Of a stretch of DNA of 64,000 nucleotides, positions 44,628 through 55,570 are shown piece by piece. The stretch's first letter is position 1, and each line of letters opens with the position of its first letter. Made by a program: the position numbers and the translations under genes. A model generated the notes under the pieces. It had not been told where the DNA came from, searched no databases, and was given only the letters and a program-made list of their open reading frames with translations. This DNA comes from Saccharina japonica (taxonomy: Eukaryota > Sar > Phaeophyceae > Laminariales > Laminariaceae). Location: positions 92,756 through 156,755 of the forward strand of contig MEHQ01000456.1 of assembly GCA_008828725.1 (NCBI GenBank), written 5' to 3'.

Positions 44628-45641
44628 GTGGGTACGCATACGCGACAGGAAGGACGGGAGTGTCGGCGTTGGCTGGGACGGCTGCACCCTGTCAATGGAA
44701 ACCAAGGCGCGAACCGGACTAGGACAGAGAGAAGAGCCAGTATAGCAATAGAGAGGGAAAAAATGCAAAAGAAGAAACAAAGGAGGAGGGGACTGGCCTC
44801 ACGTCGGCGGGCGAGGAAGTCAGCACGCGAGGCTCGTACGAGGCAGACGGAGGCACTTGTAGCGGTGGCGACCGACAACGTGCGCACCCTGGCTGTAAAG
44901 AGGAAGAACGGGTATAGATATGAGGAGCGCATGCTGACGAAGGTGCAACAACTTGGCTGTGACTTCGTCGGCCTGCAGGAAACTCGACGAGCCGACAGGA
45001 CGACATTCCGCGCTGCTGGATATCAAGTTTTTTGTTCAGGTCAGGAGGAAACAGCAGCCAGACCGGCCAGAAAGGGGTTGTACGGGGTTGGACTGGCAGT
45101 CAAGGAGTCTATATTCCGTAAGTCTGTGTATACCCATCAATTCATAGCCGAACGGCTTATGTCGATGCGTTTCGAGTTGGCTGTAAATTCGAGGCAGTGA
45201 ATTTCGTCGTTGCGTATGCCCCAACAGAGTGTACCAAAGACGCTCGTGTTTCCTGGCAAAAGCTATAGGACCTAGTCGGACAGATCCCAACTAGAGAGTG
45301 TTTGTTCGTACTGCTGGATGCTAATGCACGAGCTGGGCAGAGACTAGGGTGCGATGATAATGAAGACAAGAGTTCTGGGGGCATACGGGCGCGATTTGAT
45401 CAACGATAATGGCAAACGACTCCTGCCGTTTGCTACTAATTGCAAGCTAGCTCCCACCAGCATTTGTTTCAGCACACGCAAGGGTGGAATCTCGCATACT
45501 CACGACGGCACTGGCCCGAATGACCGTAAGCGCATTGATTACCTCCTAACCCGACAAGTTAATCGGCCTAGAGTACACGATGTTGATGTTGTCCCTCAGC
45601 CTCTTCCAACAGCTAAGGCTGATTCAGAGACCAATGGGTGA
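44628..45641 (+). pseudogene. LINE apurinic-type endonuclease, frame-broken
   Basis: The first frame (44628-45200) has an Arg/Lys-rich leader, then TDNVRTL, GCDFVGLQETR (catalytic Glu) and GLYGVGLAVKESI. After the stop at 45198-45200 the domain continues in other frames with FVVAYAPTE and LLDANARAG, then ISHTHDGTGPNDRKRIDYLL (45354-45641). These are the N, Q-E, D-x-N and D/R-I-D-Y landmarks of the APE-like endonuclease that nicks target DNA. The final SDH-type motif is not seen: the frame ends ADSETNG-stop. Confidence 0.85.
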
Positions 45642-45674
45642 TGACAACCAAAAAATACCACATACTTCGTACAC

Positions 45675-47254
45675 TTGAACGTTCGTCTCTCTGGACATTT
45701 TGCATCGAACCGACAAGCACGCAAGACGCCAAAAGGCCGACCGTTTGACCGCAAGGTGTTTATGTCCGACGGAATATGTCGTGAGCGAGTAGTTGCGAGA
45801 GACGTTTCCACTTCCAACCAACCTTTCCAACCACACAACATTGCTGGTATGGTTACTATGTTCACACCAACCATCATCGATGCGTTAGAAGCCGAGGTAC
45901 CACCCACATCGCACCAGCCACGCAAGCGTGGATGGTGTGAGTCGGCCAAAACCTCGAATGCCTTCAAAATAGCATGGTCTGCGAGGGAAGATGCGCGACA
46001 GCACCTACGCACCACCCCCCGAGATAGTACCGCGTGGAAGGATCTGAGGACCGCGTGTGCGAATCTTAGGGAGGTGGTCGCTGTAGGGGTACATGCGTAT
46101 TTCGAAGAATACATATCTGAAACCGAGAGACTTCTATCTGATAATGACCAGCGAGGCTTTTGCAGGCACCTGAAGGGTACTGAAGGGTTGGAGGGCAAGA
46201 AATCGCGAAACGAGCAGTTCATTAGGGACGAGGGTGGCACGCTGCACGGGATAAAGTGCTTATTCGTGAACGGTGGATGAGGGCCTTCCACAAACTCTTG
46301 AACACGAAATCACTTCAACTTGATCCCACTATCATCGATCCATTGCCACCACGACCGCTAGAACAATCACTTGGCGATGAGCCATCCGTGGACGAGATGA
46401 TGGCAGCCGTTAAGACAATGCCGAACTGGAAAGCGGTAGGACCAGACGACCTGCCCGCCGAGCTACTGAAAATCGATCACCCCGATTTCATCCAATGCTT
46501 CCACCACATTCTTGTCAACGTTTGGATAACGGGTGAAGTCCCCCAGCAGTGGAAAGACGCGATCATCAAGGTACCTTACAAAAAGAAGGACCGAACTGAT
46601 TGCAACAACTACAGAGGGATTTCGCTTGTTGCTCATGCAGGAAAAGTGTTGCTGAAAATCGTCCCATCCCGTCTCAGCAACTACTGCGAGGACCGAGGCA
46701 TCCTCCCTGAGGAACAGTGCGGTGTTCGTCCAACACGATCAACAGTCGACATGCTGTTCGTAGTACGACGATTACAAGAACTCGGACGAGACAGGAAAAT
46801 CCCTTTGTACATGTGCTTCATCGAGTTGCAGAAAGCATACGACTCTGTCGACCGAGAGCTGCTGTGGCAGGTTCTTACGCGCGTTGGCATACCAACCAAG
46901 ATGCTTACAATCATCCGCCAGTTCCACGACGGCATGCGCGCTTGCGTACGCACAGATGATGGTGAGCACTATGATTGGTTCAATGTCACGCAGGGGCTAC
47001 GACAAAGCTGCGCGCTGTCGCCACTGCTGTTCAACGTGTTTTTCGCTGCTGTGATACACGTTGTTCTCGTACGCTTCAGCGAAGACGAAGACATCATGAG
47101 GGATTTGGTTCACCTCAAGGAGGATGTAGTCGTTGGAAAAGAGGTACCATTGGCATGCGTGCGAAAGGCTGTATGGGGTATGCTGTACGCCGATGATGCA
47201 GGAATTGTCTCAAAGTCTGCGGAAGGTCTCGCTAAAATGATGACATCATCGTGA
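45675..47254 (+). pseudogene. LINE linker and reverse transcriptase
   Basis: A 201-codon linker frame (45675-46280) overlaps the start of a 332-codon polymerase frame (46256-47254). The polymerase has [86 protein letters not shown] and [10 protein letters not shown] (YADD catalytic pair). It would copy the element RNA at the nicked target. The frame breaks right after KMMT because two bases are missing compared with copy B. The catalytic domain itself is complete. Confidence 0.92.
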
Positions 47255-48205
47255 CTGTCTTCGAAGCAGCAGGCCTCACCGTTTCAGAAAAGAAAACGGA
47301 AACGATGATCCTACGAACACGGGACCAGACACCGCCTCCTCCGCCGCTCGTTATCAAAACAGCTGGTCAGAGGTATAGGCAGACGAACCAGTTCTTGTAC
47401 CTTGGCGGCAGTATCCACGAAGACGCTGACCTCTCACTCGAAATCGAACGACGGGTCCGTCTCATGTGGGCGTGCTTCAAACGGTTCGGACCAGAGTTGT
47501 ACGACATGCAGACGGCTCGACTCAGTCTGAAAGTCCGCATGTTGAAGGCCGAGGTGATTGAGACCCTGCTATACGGATGTGTGACGTGGACCCTCAGTGC
47601 ACAACACTTCGCCAGGCTCCGATCGGTACACCACCAAATCCTCCTGCGTGTTATTGGCTTCAAGCGTCGGCAGAGTGGCGACTATAGGACCCTCTCGTAC
47701 GCAAAGGCTCTCAAGCGGACACGATGCGAGAGCATCGAAACGACGATCCGTAAACGACGGCTATTCTTTGAGGGAGCCGTGGCACGGCAACCCAAGGGGC
47801 GACTACCAAGTCGGGTGATGTTCGGGACCATGACGGGTGAGGAGGGACGCGGACCGGGCGGACAACCAAAGTCCTGGCAGAAATGCCTTGCTGAAGACCT
47901 CAAGGTGTTTCAAGCCACCAAGGGGTCCACGGCACAGGTCCCGTTGGTGTTTGGAGTAGAGACCGCAGCGTACCGTTGCAGCATCTAAAGTGGGCAAGTG
48001 GTACAGAGGGATCCTCGAAGCGGCTGAACAGTTCATGGTCCGGTGGCACAATGTCGAGGCGGAACTGAGTAGACAGCGCCACGCATCCGTCGCGGGGGGT
48101 GCACAAGGGAATGGGAAGGGAGGGGGCAACCATCGTACAGAAACCGCGGTTGATGAAAGCAGGAGGGAGACAGCCGACAGGATAGCAAGATACAAGGCTG
48201 ACTAG
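47251..48205 (+). pseudogene. LINE C-terminal region
   Basis: 245 codons in the next frame: thumb-like FEAAGLTVSEKKTETMIL and QFLYLGGSIHEDADLSLEIE, then LYGCVTWTLSAQHFARLRSV and GGQPKSWQKCLAEDLKVFQA. A further shift near 47970 leads to KWYRGILEAAEQFMVRWHNV and ends RYKAD at TAG. The long post-polymerase segment with the YGCxxW motif is common in LINEs whose RT is followed by a 'YGxE/CxW' helix. No clear zinc finger is present. Confidence 0.88.
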
Positions 48206-49350
48206 TAAGTCCCGCCTAGACTACCCGTGCCGCGCACCTCTGTAGCTGCTGCGAACGCGGCTCTGTTGTGTTTTTTCGTTTCGTTTCTTCTTATCACTGT
48301 GATGAAGAAGTACTACCTGGCTGGGTGGATGGCGAACTGGGTGTTGTTTTCCTTGGTTATTTCTGGTGATATTTCTCCCTTTGTTTGTTTTATTTTTTAT
48401 TGTTATTGTTTCTTTATTTTTTGCTTGGTGTGCTGCCTGTTGTAGCGGGCACGACAGCGATGCTAAAATCCCTCGCATCATTCATTTTGTTTTTTAAATT
48501 ATATTTCCGTGCTCGCTTTTGCCTTTGTCTCTCCGCCCCCCCGTATTTTCCTAGGACTTTCTTTGGCTGCTTAGCTACGTACGTACACATGTTTTTTTTT
48601 TTTTCCTCTTCTCTTTCTTGGACTCTCGTGTGTAGCACGAGGACGAAACAGAACTGAGTACGTAGGAAGTGCCACGTATCCGTTGTATGGGTGGCGCCTA
48701 AGGGAATGGAGACAGAGGGTGTGGGGGTTCGTAGGGAAACCGCGGCGGACGAAAGCAGGGAAGATACGGCAAACAGAGTAGGTACCAGTACCAGACCGAC
48801 TAGCTGGTAGAACCTGTCTGTACTACCGGCCCAAACCTTCCTCAGCTGACTGGAAGGTACTTTTGGTGTGCTCTGGCTGCCTGTCTTTTCCTGTCGTTCT
48901 TAGTCTTGCTCTGTTGGCACTGTTTTTTCGGTTTATTTCATTTCATTTCGTTTCATTATATTTGGTTTCTTTTTAACGGGATGTCGCATCTCCTCTGGGA
49001 CAAGCACGACACTTTTTTCTTCTTATTTTGTCATGCTTTTGTTTGGTTGCTTGATTGTCGATTGGCTTCAGTATGTTTACTTTCTATTGTTTTTCCTTGC
49101 GCTTTTCGCTTTTTTCTTTATTTTCTCTTTTTCTCTTGCATGCACCTGGATTGCTAGCAGGGTAGGTCTTGCCTGGCGTATATGGCATTGCTATGTCTGC
49201 TCTGCCTACTGCACTGAGCGTAGTATATCTGTGTCGTAGTTTTGTGACCACAGAACTGGTACCTTTTTAGGATGATGAATCGGCACGGACACTGGGTGTG
49301 CTGGATGTCGACGGGTAGAAAGGAAGGTTTAATGTGAAGAACACACACAC
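48206..49350 (+). other. LINE L-A 3' UTR and tail
   Basis: T-rich stretches alternate with conserved boxes found in every fragment of the family: GATGTCGCATCTCCTCTGGG, GCACGACAC, CACCTGGATTGCTAGCAGGG, TGTGACCACAGAACTGGTAC, GACACTGGGTGTGCTGG and AATGTGAAGAACACACAC. The strong conservation of the last 200 bp in scattered fragments suggests the polymerase recognises this end. Confidence 0.85.
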
Positions 49351-50137
49351 ACTTGGCCAGGCTCCGATCGGTACACCACCATCTCCTCCTGCGTGTTGTT
49401 GGCATCCAGAGCCGGCAGCGTATAGGACCCTCTCGTACGCGAAGGCTCTCAAGCAGACACGATGCGAGAGCATCGAAACGACGATCCGTAAACAGCGGCT
49501 GTTCTTTGCGGGGGCCATGGCACGCCAACACAAGGGTCGACTACCCAGTCGAGTGATGTTCGGGACAATGGCGGGTGGGGAGGGGCGCAGACCGGGCGGA
49601 CAACCAAAGACTTGGCAGAAATGCCTTGCGGAAGACCTCAAGGTGTTTCGAGCCACCGAGGGATCGACGGCACAGTTGCCGTTGGTGTATGGAGTGAAGA
49701 CCGCAGTGTGGACCGTTGCAGCAACTAAGAAGGTGAGCAAGTGGTACAGGGGGGTCCTCGAAGCCGCTGATCGGTTCTTGGTTCGGTGGCACAAGGACGA
49801 GGCGGAACCGAGTAGACAGCGCCACGCATCCGTTCCGGGTGGTGCACACGGGAATGGGAAGGGGGGCGCAACAGTCGTGAGGAAACCGCGGTTGATGAGA
49901 GCAGGAAGGAGACAGCCGACAGGGTGGCAAGGTACCAGGCGGACTAGTAGGTCCCGTCTATACTACCCGTACTGCGCACCCCTGTAGCTGCTTCGAACGC
50001 GGCCCTGTTATGTGTTTCGTTTCGTTTTAGTTTTATTGTTGCTCCCGTTCTTATCCCTGTGATACGGACTCATCCGTACGTACGTGTTCCGGATGTCGAC
50101 TGGTAGAAAGGGCGGTTTTGTACGAAGAACACACACA
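49351..50137 (+). mobile_element. LINE L-A copy C, 5'-truncated with internal 3'-UTR deletion
   Basis: Starts exactly where the (AC)n tail of copy A ends, at TTGGCCAGGCTCCGATCGG, which equals position 47607 of copy A. It keeps the C-terminal coding region, open with one small shift from about 49334 to 49987 (GGQPKTWQKCLAEDLKVFRA). It then skips most of the 3' UTR and ends GGATGTCGACTGGTAGAAAG, GAAGAACACACACAAA. Confidence 0.88.
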
Positions 50138-50199
50138 AATGTTTGGGTTCTTCACGGTTTGGCGTCGTTACCGGTAGTGAAACACTGATTCGCTATGAA

Positions 50200-50460
50200 G
50201 CCAGTACTATTAATAGAACGAAGTGGGACAGACAAAAACGGGACAGATCAAAGAGGGGCATACGACCAGGGAATCCAACCAACGATCTTGTGTTCCGACA
50301 TCCATCGTCTAACCTGCTCAGTTGCGATTTCAATATTTCGGCATTTTCGATAAAACCAAATAAACCGCCATATGTTAATTGTAGCTCAGCAGGTGATCGT
50401 GACCTGTTCTAACAGAGAAAGTCCCAGTTCGATTCTCCCTGCACACATCTCCCTATTTTA
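50200..50460. repeat. tRNA-like/SINE-like sequences in opposite orientation
   Basis: On the + strand near 50380-50455 a box A-like TAGCTCAGCAGG is followed by GTTCGATTCTCCC, similar to box B. On the minus strand, 50335 down to 50255, CTGAGCAGGTTAGACG is followed by GGTTGGATTCCCTGG. Neither folds into a full cloverleaf (poor D and T stem pairing), so they look like tRNA-derived SINE heads and not tRNA genes. Tail and borders are not defined. Confidence 0.35.
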
Positions 50461-50734
50461 ACCTTTGTTTTCGAAGTTCGTTACAGTACTGATTGTACAG
50501 GCTGTGCACCGTACATAACCGTAAAATAAACGGTGTGCGGACGGTTAACCGTAAAGAACCCAAACATTGACAATATAATTATATTCGAAAACAAATTGGT
50601 CACCGCGATGATGTTCGGGTGCCCTCCAATGCTACTAAGAGTAGGTTTCCTGGGTTCGAAGCTCACGTGGGTTGTAGTTTATTTTCCAAAGTACAGAAAA
50701 AAACGGAATCAACTGCTGAGAGTGCCATGTGTGT

Positions 50735-51650
50735 GTGTGTGTGTGTTCTTCACATTAAACCTTCCTTTCTACCCGTCGACATCCAGCACACCCAGTGTCC
50801 GTGCCGATTCATCATCCTAAAAAGGTACCAGTTCATAATGATGTGGTCACAAAACTACGACACAGAGATACTACGCTCAGTGCAGAAAGCAGAGCAGACA
50901 ATGCAACGCCATATACGACCGGCAAGACCTACCCTGCTAGCAATCCAGGTGCATGCAAGAGAAAAAAAGAGAAAAAGAAGAAAGCGAAAAGAAAAAATAA
51001 TAAAAGTAAATATACTGAAGCAAATCAACAATCAAGCAACCAAATAAAAAGCATGACAAAAAAAGAAAAAAAGTGTCGTGCTTCTCCCAGAGGAGATGCG
51101 ACCTCCAATAAAAAACCAAATGAAATGAAAGAAAATGAAATGGACCTAAACAGCGCCAACAGAGCTAGACTGAGAACGACAGGATAGGGCAGCCAGCCGG
51201 AGCACACCAAAGGCCAGCCGAGGCAGGTTTGTGCCCGTAGTACAGGCAGGTTCTACCAGCTAGTCGGTCTGGCACCTACTCTGTTTGCCGTCTCTTTCCT
51301 GCTTTCGTCCGTCCTGGTTTCCCTATGACCCCCCCCCACCCTCCGTCTCCCTTCCCTTGGGCGCCACCCATACAACGGGTACGTGGCACTTCCAACTCAA
51401 TTCCGTTTCGTTCTCGTGTAATACACGAGAGTCCCGGAAAGAGAACGGGGAATGACAAAAACAAAATGAATACGTACGTAGCTAAGCCACCAAAGAAAGT
51501 CCGAGGAAAAATACGGAAGGCGGAGAAACAAAGGCAAAAGCGATCACGGCAACATAAATAAGTGAAACAAAGTAAACGAAGCAAATGGTGCAAGGGGTTG
51601 TAGCATCGCTGTCGTGCCCCCCTTGAGAAGCAACAACAGGCAATACAACA
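50735..51650 (-). repeat. LINE L-A 3'-UTR fragment D
   Basis: Begins with (GT)n and TTCTTCACATTAAACCTTCC and continues through the family boxes to GCTGTCGTGCCCCCCTTGAG. This is a long piece of the 3' UTR without coding sequence. Beyond it (51690-51840), GGCGCCATTCGACGACAGTC and GAAGAAGAGCCTACTTGGTG recur, diverged, at about 62430-62570, so a second repeat type adjoins both fragments. Confidence 0.85.
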
Positions 51651-51871
51651 AGCAAAAAAGAAAAATGAAAAAAAGAAAAATTAGAAAAAATGTAGCGCGG
51701 GTCGGCGCCATTCGACGACAGTCGACGATGAAACAAATAGTGGAAGTCTTCTCGCGATCCAAATAAAGGGGAGAGGGGTGGTGGGTGGGGGGAAGAAGAG
51801 CCTACTTGGTGACTCCGGATCTGATGTACGACTATTCATAATAAAAAGGAGGAAATAAGAAAATAAGACTA

Positions 51872-52258
51872 TGTGTGTGTGTGTTCTTCACATTAAACCT
51901 TCCTTTCTACCCGTCGACATCCAGCACACCCAGTGTCCGTGCCGATTCATCATCCTAAAAAGGTACCAGTTCTGTGGTCACAAAACTACGACACAGAGAT
52001 ACTACGCTCAGTACAGTAAGCAGAGCAGACAATGCAATGTCATACCTGGTATACCATAGGCAAGACCTACCCTGCTAGCAATCCAGGTGCATGCAAGAGA
52101 AAACAAAGAGAAAAGAAAGGAAAAAAGTGAAAAGGAAAAACAAAAAAAGTTAATATACTGAAGCATATCAACAATCAAGCAACTAAATACAAAGCATGAC
52201 AAAAAAAGAAAGAAGGTGTCGTGCTTCTCCCAGAGGAGATGCGACCTCAAAAAAAAAA
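51872..52258 (-). repeat. LINE L-A 3'-UTR fragment E (left arm of inverted pair)
   Basis: Tail at left (GTGTGTGTGTTCTTCACATT), inner end at CGACCTC plus an A run. Together with fragment F it forms a head-to-head inverted pair. Confidence 0.88.
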
Positions 52259-52261
52259 CCA

Positions 52262-52690
52262 AACGAACGTTTGGTGTGGTACGGTTGCCTGTCCTCTGTC
52301 GTTCATATTCTTACTCTGTTTACGTTGTTGTTTTCATTCCATTTCATTTCGCTTCATATAATTTTTTTTTATTATCTGTCGCATCTCCTTTGAGAAAAGC
52401 ACGACACGTTCTTTCTTTTTTTGCCATGTTTTTGTTTGGTTGTTTGATTGTTTGTTGATTTGCTTCATCTCTTGTTTTTATATTTCATGTACCTGGATTG
52501 CTAGCAGGGTAGGTCTTGCCTGTCGTATATGGCGTTGCATGTGCTTACTGAACTGAGCGTCTTATCTATGTGTCGTAGTTTTGTGGTCACAGAACTGATA
52601 CCTATTTAGGACGAAGAATCGGCACGGACACTGGGCGTGCTGGATGTCGACGGGAAGAAAGGAACGTTTAATGTGAACAACACACACGCG
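52262..52690 (+). repeat. LINE L-A 3'-UTR fragment F (right arm of inverted pair)
   Basis: Inner end ACGTTTGGTGTGGTACGGTT, outer end AACGTTTAATGTGAACAACA with CACACG. It overlaps fragment E in content over about 380 bp, leaving a loop of about 80 bp if the pair were to fold. Confidence 0.88.
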
Positions 52691-53480
52691 TACGAGCTGG
52701 TTCCACGAAAACGCGTACCATTCCACCTTCGGGAACTAACAAACGGAATACACTAATTTTTTCAACACTCAACATGTCCACGCGACCGCATGAACAAGGG
52801 GAACACATCGCTGAAACTATTTGTGTCGTGCGAGTTGTAGTTCGCGAGATATGGACATTGTCGTACTACTTGGGGAGGCGCTATTTCACATGGGGATGGT
52901 ATTCCAAAAGTAAAATCAAGATATTTTGAAACCAGGTCATATATCGGTCAGTACGTCGACATATTCGACACTAAACATGTTGACATGATCGCATCAACAA
53001 GAGGAAAACGTTCGTGACACTTGTTTCGATTTGCAAGCCGTGAGGGGCTGTTATAAGAAACGCCTCCCAAAATACTGGAACAATATTTGGAGCAATTTTG
53101 GCACCTAAGGGGAATATTTACTCTTCACGGAAATCATTTTTGCGCTTTGGGTTTTTAGAGTTTAAGACGAGATTTGGCAGGGTTGTGGATTACAACAAAA
53201 CAAAAAAACATGCAGCCTAGACTTTTTTTCTAAACTGAATATTTCGTGCGCGAGGGGAGTTCAAAGTTGACGAACAAATCAGCAAAAAAACAATGTCGCT
53301 GAAGAACGGAAAAAATAAATAAAAATGTCCAGGCGTCAGTTGTTTCGTAGTGTTATGACGCAGAACCCTGCCAAGTTTCGTTGTCCAACTCTCGAAAACC
53401 AAAGCGCAAAGTTGCGAAGGGTTAATGCTCTGGCTGTCGCTGGAACTAGCTCGTATAGGATTTGGAACAAGGACTACATA
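52691..53480. other. No confident gene
   Basis: A 75-codon + frame (53325-53552, SRRQLFRSVMTQNPAKFRCP) runs into a LINE-type tail at 53490-53575 and is probably transposon-derived. The rest is AT-rich without features. Confidence 0.35.
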
Positions 53481-53489
53481 CAGCAGGAC

Positions 53490-53575
53490 GACACTGCTAT
53501 GTATGGGTGTACTGATGATCTAGGAGTGGGCAGAAAAAACGGTTTAATGTGAACCCAACCCACATGAACTGTGGT
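53490..53575 (+). repeat. Diverged LINE 3' tail
   Basis: ATGGGTGTACTGATGATCTA, GGGCAGAAAAAACGGTTTAA and TGTGAACCCAACCCAC follow the order of the L-A terminus, with a different terminal simple repeat. Confidence 0.65.
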
Positions 53576-54039
53576 CCTGAGAAAGGTGCCCGCTTTGTGT
53601 CTACATGCCTTGGAATGCGTGATGCACATCATATTCCAAGTACGTATGATATTATATGATCTATGTCAACATGTTCAAACTCAAAGCACGAGAAGAGATT
53701 GCATAGATTGTTAACACTCCCCCGAACATCTCGATTACAGGTGTATATTACAGGTGTATTTGTGAATATCGTAATGCGTTTGTCTAGTATTCAGGGTTGA
53801 TTGATGATGGTGTTGGTTTGGTTTTTCCGTCTCATTTATTATCTTCGCACTTCTTCTGTCTTTCTCCTTCTATTAATAGTCGAAACTCATATCCGGGTTC
53901 ACAACGTAGGTTCCTCTCCCTCCTCCCCCACTACGGTTCTTGCCTTCATATATATCGCGCAGAGGGTTCATCCTTCCCAGCGATCGTCGATCTTCATCGA
54001 ATTGTGCTAAGTCACGCTCTCGCGCTTTCCGCTAGTCAC

Positions 54040-54160
54040 GATATTTGTTTTGCGACAAAAAATACCCACGAGCATGCAATCCGGGGGGCTAGAACTCACG
54101 ACCTTGACGCTTACATGCTTCGTTATTACCTGCTAGCAGGGGGCGATATATACTACTATA
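54040..54160 (-). repeat. Possible tRNA-derived SINE remnant
   Basis: On the minus strand TGCTAGCAGGTAATAACGAA (box A-like) precedes GGTCGTGAGTTCTAGCCCCC (box B-like). The D and T arms do not pair well enough for a functional tRNA. Confidence 0.3.
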
Positions 54161-54639
54161 CGTATAGGTGTATCTGAATTGTATGGCTGCAATAAATGTT
54201 GCGCATTGTCAGATGCCAAAAAACGCAATAATAATGAGGATCTATTGATGCGAGAAGGGCGCAATGGGTTGGGTATCTGCCCGTGGGGCTGTACCCCCCT
54301 GGTCGCGAACGGACACAAACGGACAAAAAACAGTTCTGAAAGCTGCCACAGCGTGCCTTTATTTAAAGAATCCTTAATATTGAGGTTTGTCCCTCGCACG
54401 TCCCTCGTTCGCTTTGCTTTCGCCGTGCGACGCGTACACCGAACCGATGCAGACGCGCTCGGGACTGATAGACGCCCGCTATTTACGCTTAAAGTTTAGG
54501 ACTGCTCGTGTCGAAAGCGGTGCCGAGATCGCAGAGCTAGGCCGAATAATGACTGCCCTAGCTAACTCTTACCAGTGGCAATTGTCACTGGGATGTTGAG
54601 GCAGTAGCAGAGGAAGAGCATGATCACACACACACAGAT

Positions 54640-55570
54640 TTGCAACCACCACCACTACCACCACCACCACCAAACACCATCACCACCCGCACCGCCACTA
54701 CCACCTAGTAGCTATAGGGAAGATACGCAGTCGTGCAATAGCTCTGTCCTGGTGGTGTTGGTGTGGTGGCAGCATGTGGTGTGGTGGTGTGATGGTGTGG
54801 CTTGCCTTGTTGTGCTCTCCTTTCTCGGGAACGCAGGTACCACCAGCAGCAACACGGAAAAACGACAGTAGTACCAGCAACCATCCCCACCACCACGAAC
54901 ACCACAAACACCACCGCCACCAGCCGAGCAACAGGAGCACGAGAAGCTTGTTGCTTGTGGTGGCTGGTGAACGTGGTTTTAAGATGGCTAAGCTTGGTCG
55001 TATAGTTCGTGCTCCCAGCCTCCTCGATGCATGGTATAGGTGATAAGTCACACCAGACCACCGCTGGGCTCATATTCCTGGTACGTACTCGTACAGCAGC
55101 AGCAGCAGCAGCATTTATTTTTTTTTGTCCATCCCATTTATTATCTGCTGCTGCTGCTGTTGATACCTGTACGGTTTTTGCAAACATTTTTTTTTCTTCT
55201 TTAATTTTGTTTCATTTTTTTACGATAACTTGATCTTGGAACCATTCTACCATTTTTTTTGTTTTCGTACGTAACAGAAAGACAATAAAACAGAACGAGT
55301 TATGAAATAATGCAGAAAAATACAAACCAAACACAAACGTACGTATTTGACCTGCTGAGTACACAAATATGATGCCCTACGTTTCCGGCCGCTGCTGCTG
55401 CTTTCCTTCTTAATTTTGTTTCATTTTTTTACGATAACTTGATCTTGGAACCATTGTACCATTTTTCTTTTTATTATTATACCTGCACCTACGTACGTAT
55501 TTGACCTGCCCAGTACACAGCATTGTAGTAGTACACATACATACATGATGCCCTGCCAGTTTTCGTCGTT
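54640..55570. repeat. Complex of CAC/GTG and CAG/CTG runs with direct repeats
   Basis: CAC-rich (54640-54710) and GTG-rich (54750-54800) runs can pair, and a second CAC-rich run follows (54880-54925). (CAG)6 at about 55093-55111 faces (CTG)5 at about 55146-55160. Two direct copies of TTTACGATAACTTGATCTTG with GAACCATT lie at 55218 and 55426, each followed further on by ACGTATTTGACCTGC and GATGCCCT. Open frames across it (His, Thr or Ala runs) are products of the repeats. Confidence 0.75.

Larger units (their letters stand above)
44628..49350 (+). mobile_element. Non-LTR retrotransposon (LINE family L-A), near full-length copy A
   Basis: Order: basic N-terminus and endonuclease (44628-45641), linker (45675-46280), reverse transcriptase (46256-47254), C-terminal region (47251-48205), 3' UTR of about 1.15 kb, and tail. 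The end reads GACACTGGGTGTGCTGGATG, GACGGGTAGAAAGGAAGGTT, TAATGTGAAGAACACACAC. The true 5' end is not defined; the first candidate ATG is at 44628. Several stops and shifts make this copy inactive. It lies just upstream of the secreted HYR/root-cap gene, in the opposite orientation. The clade was not determined. Confidence 0.9.

Noticed and set aside
50370-50455. A functional tRNA gene
   Set aside because: Boxes A and B are recognisable, but the D and T arms do not pair and the acceptor stem is not closed.
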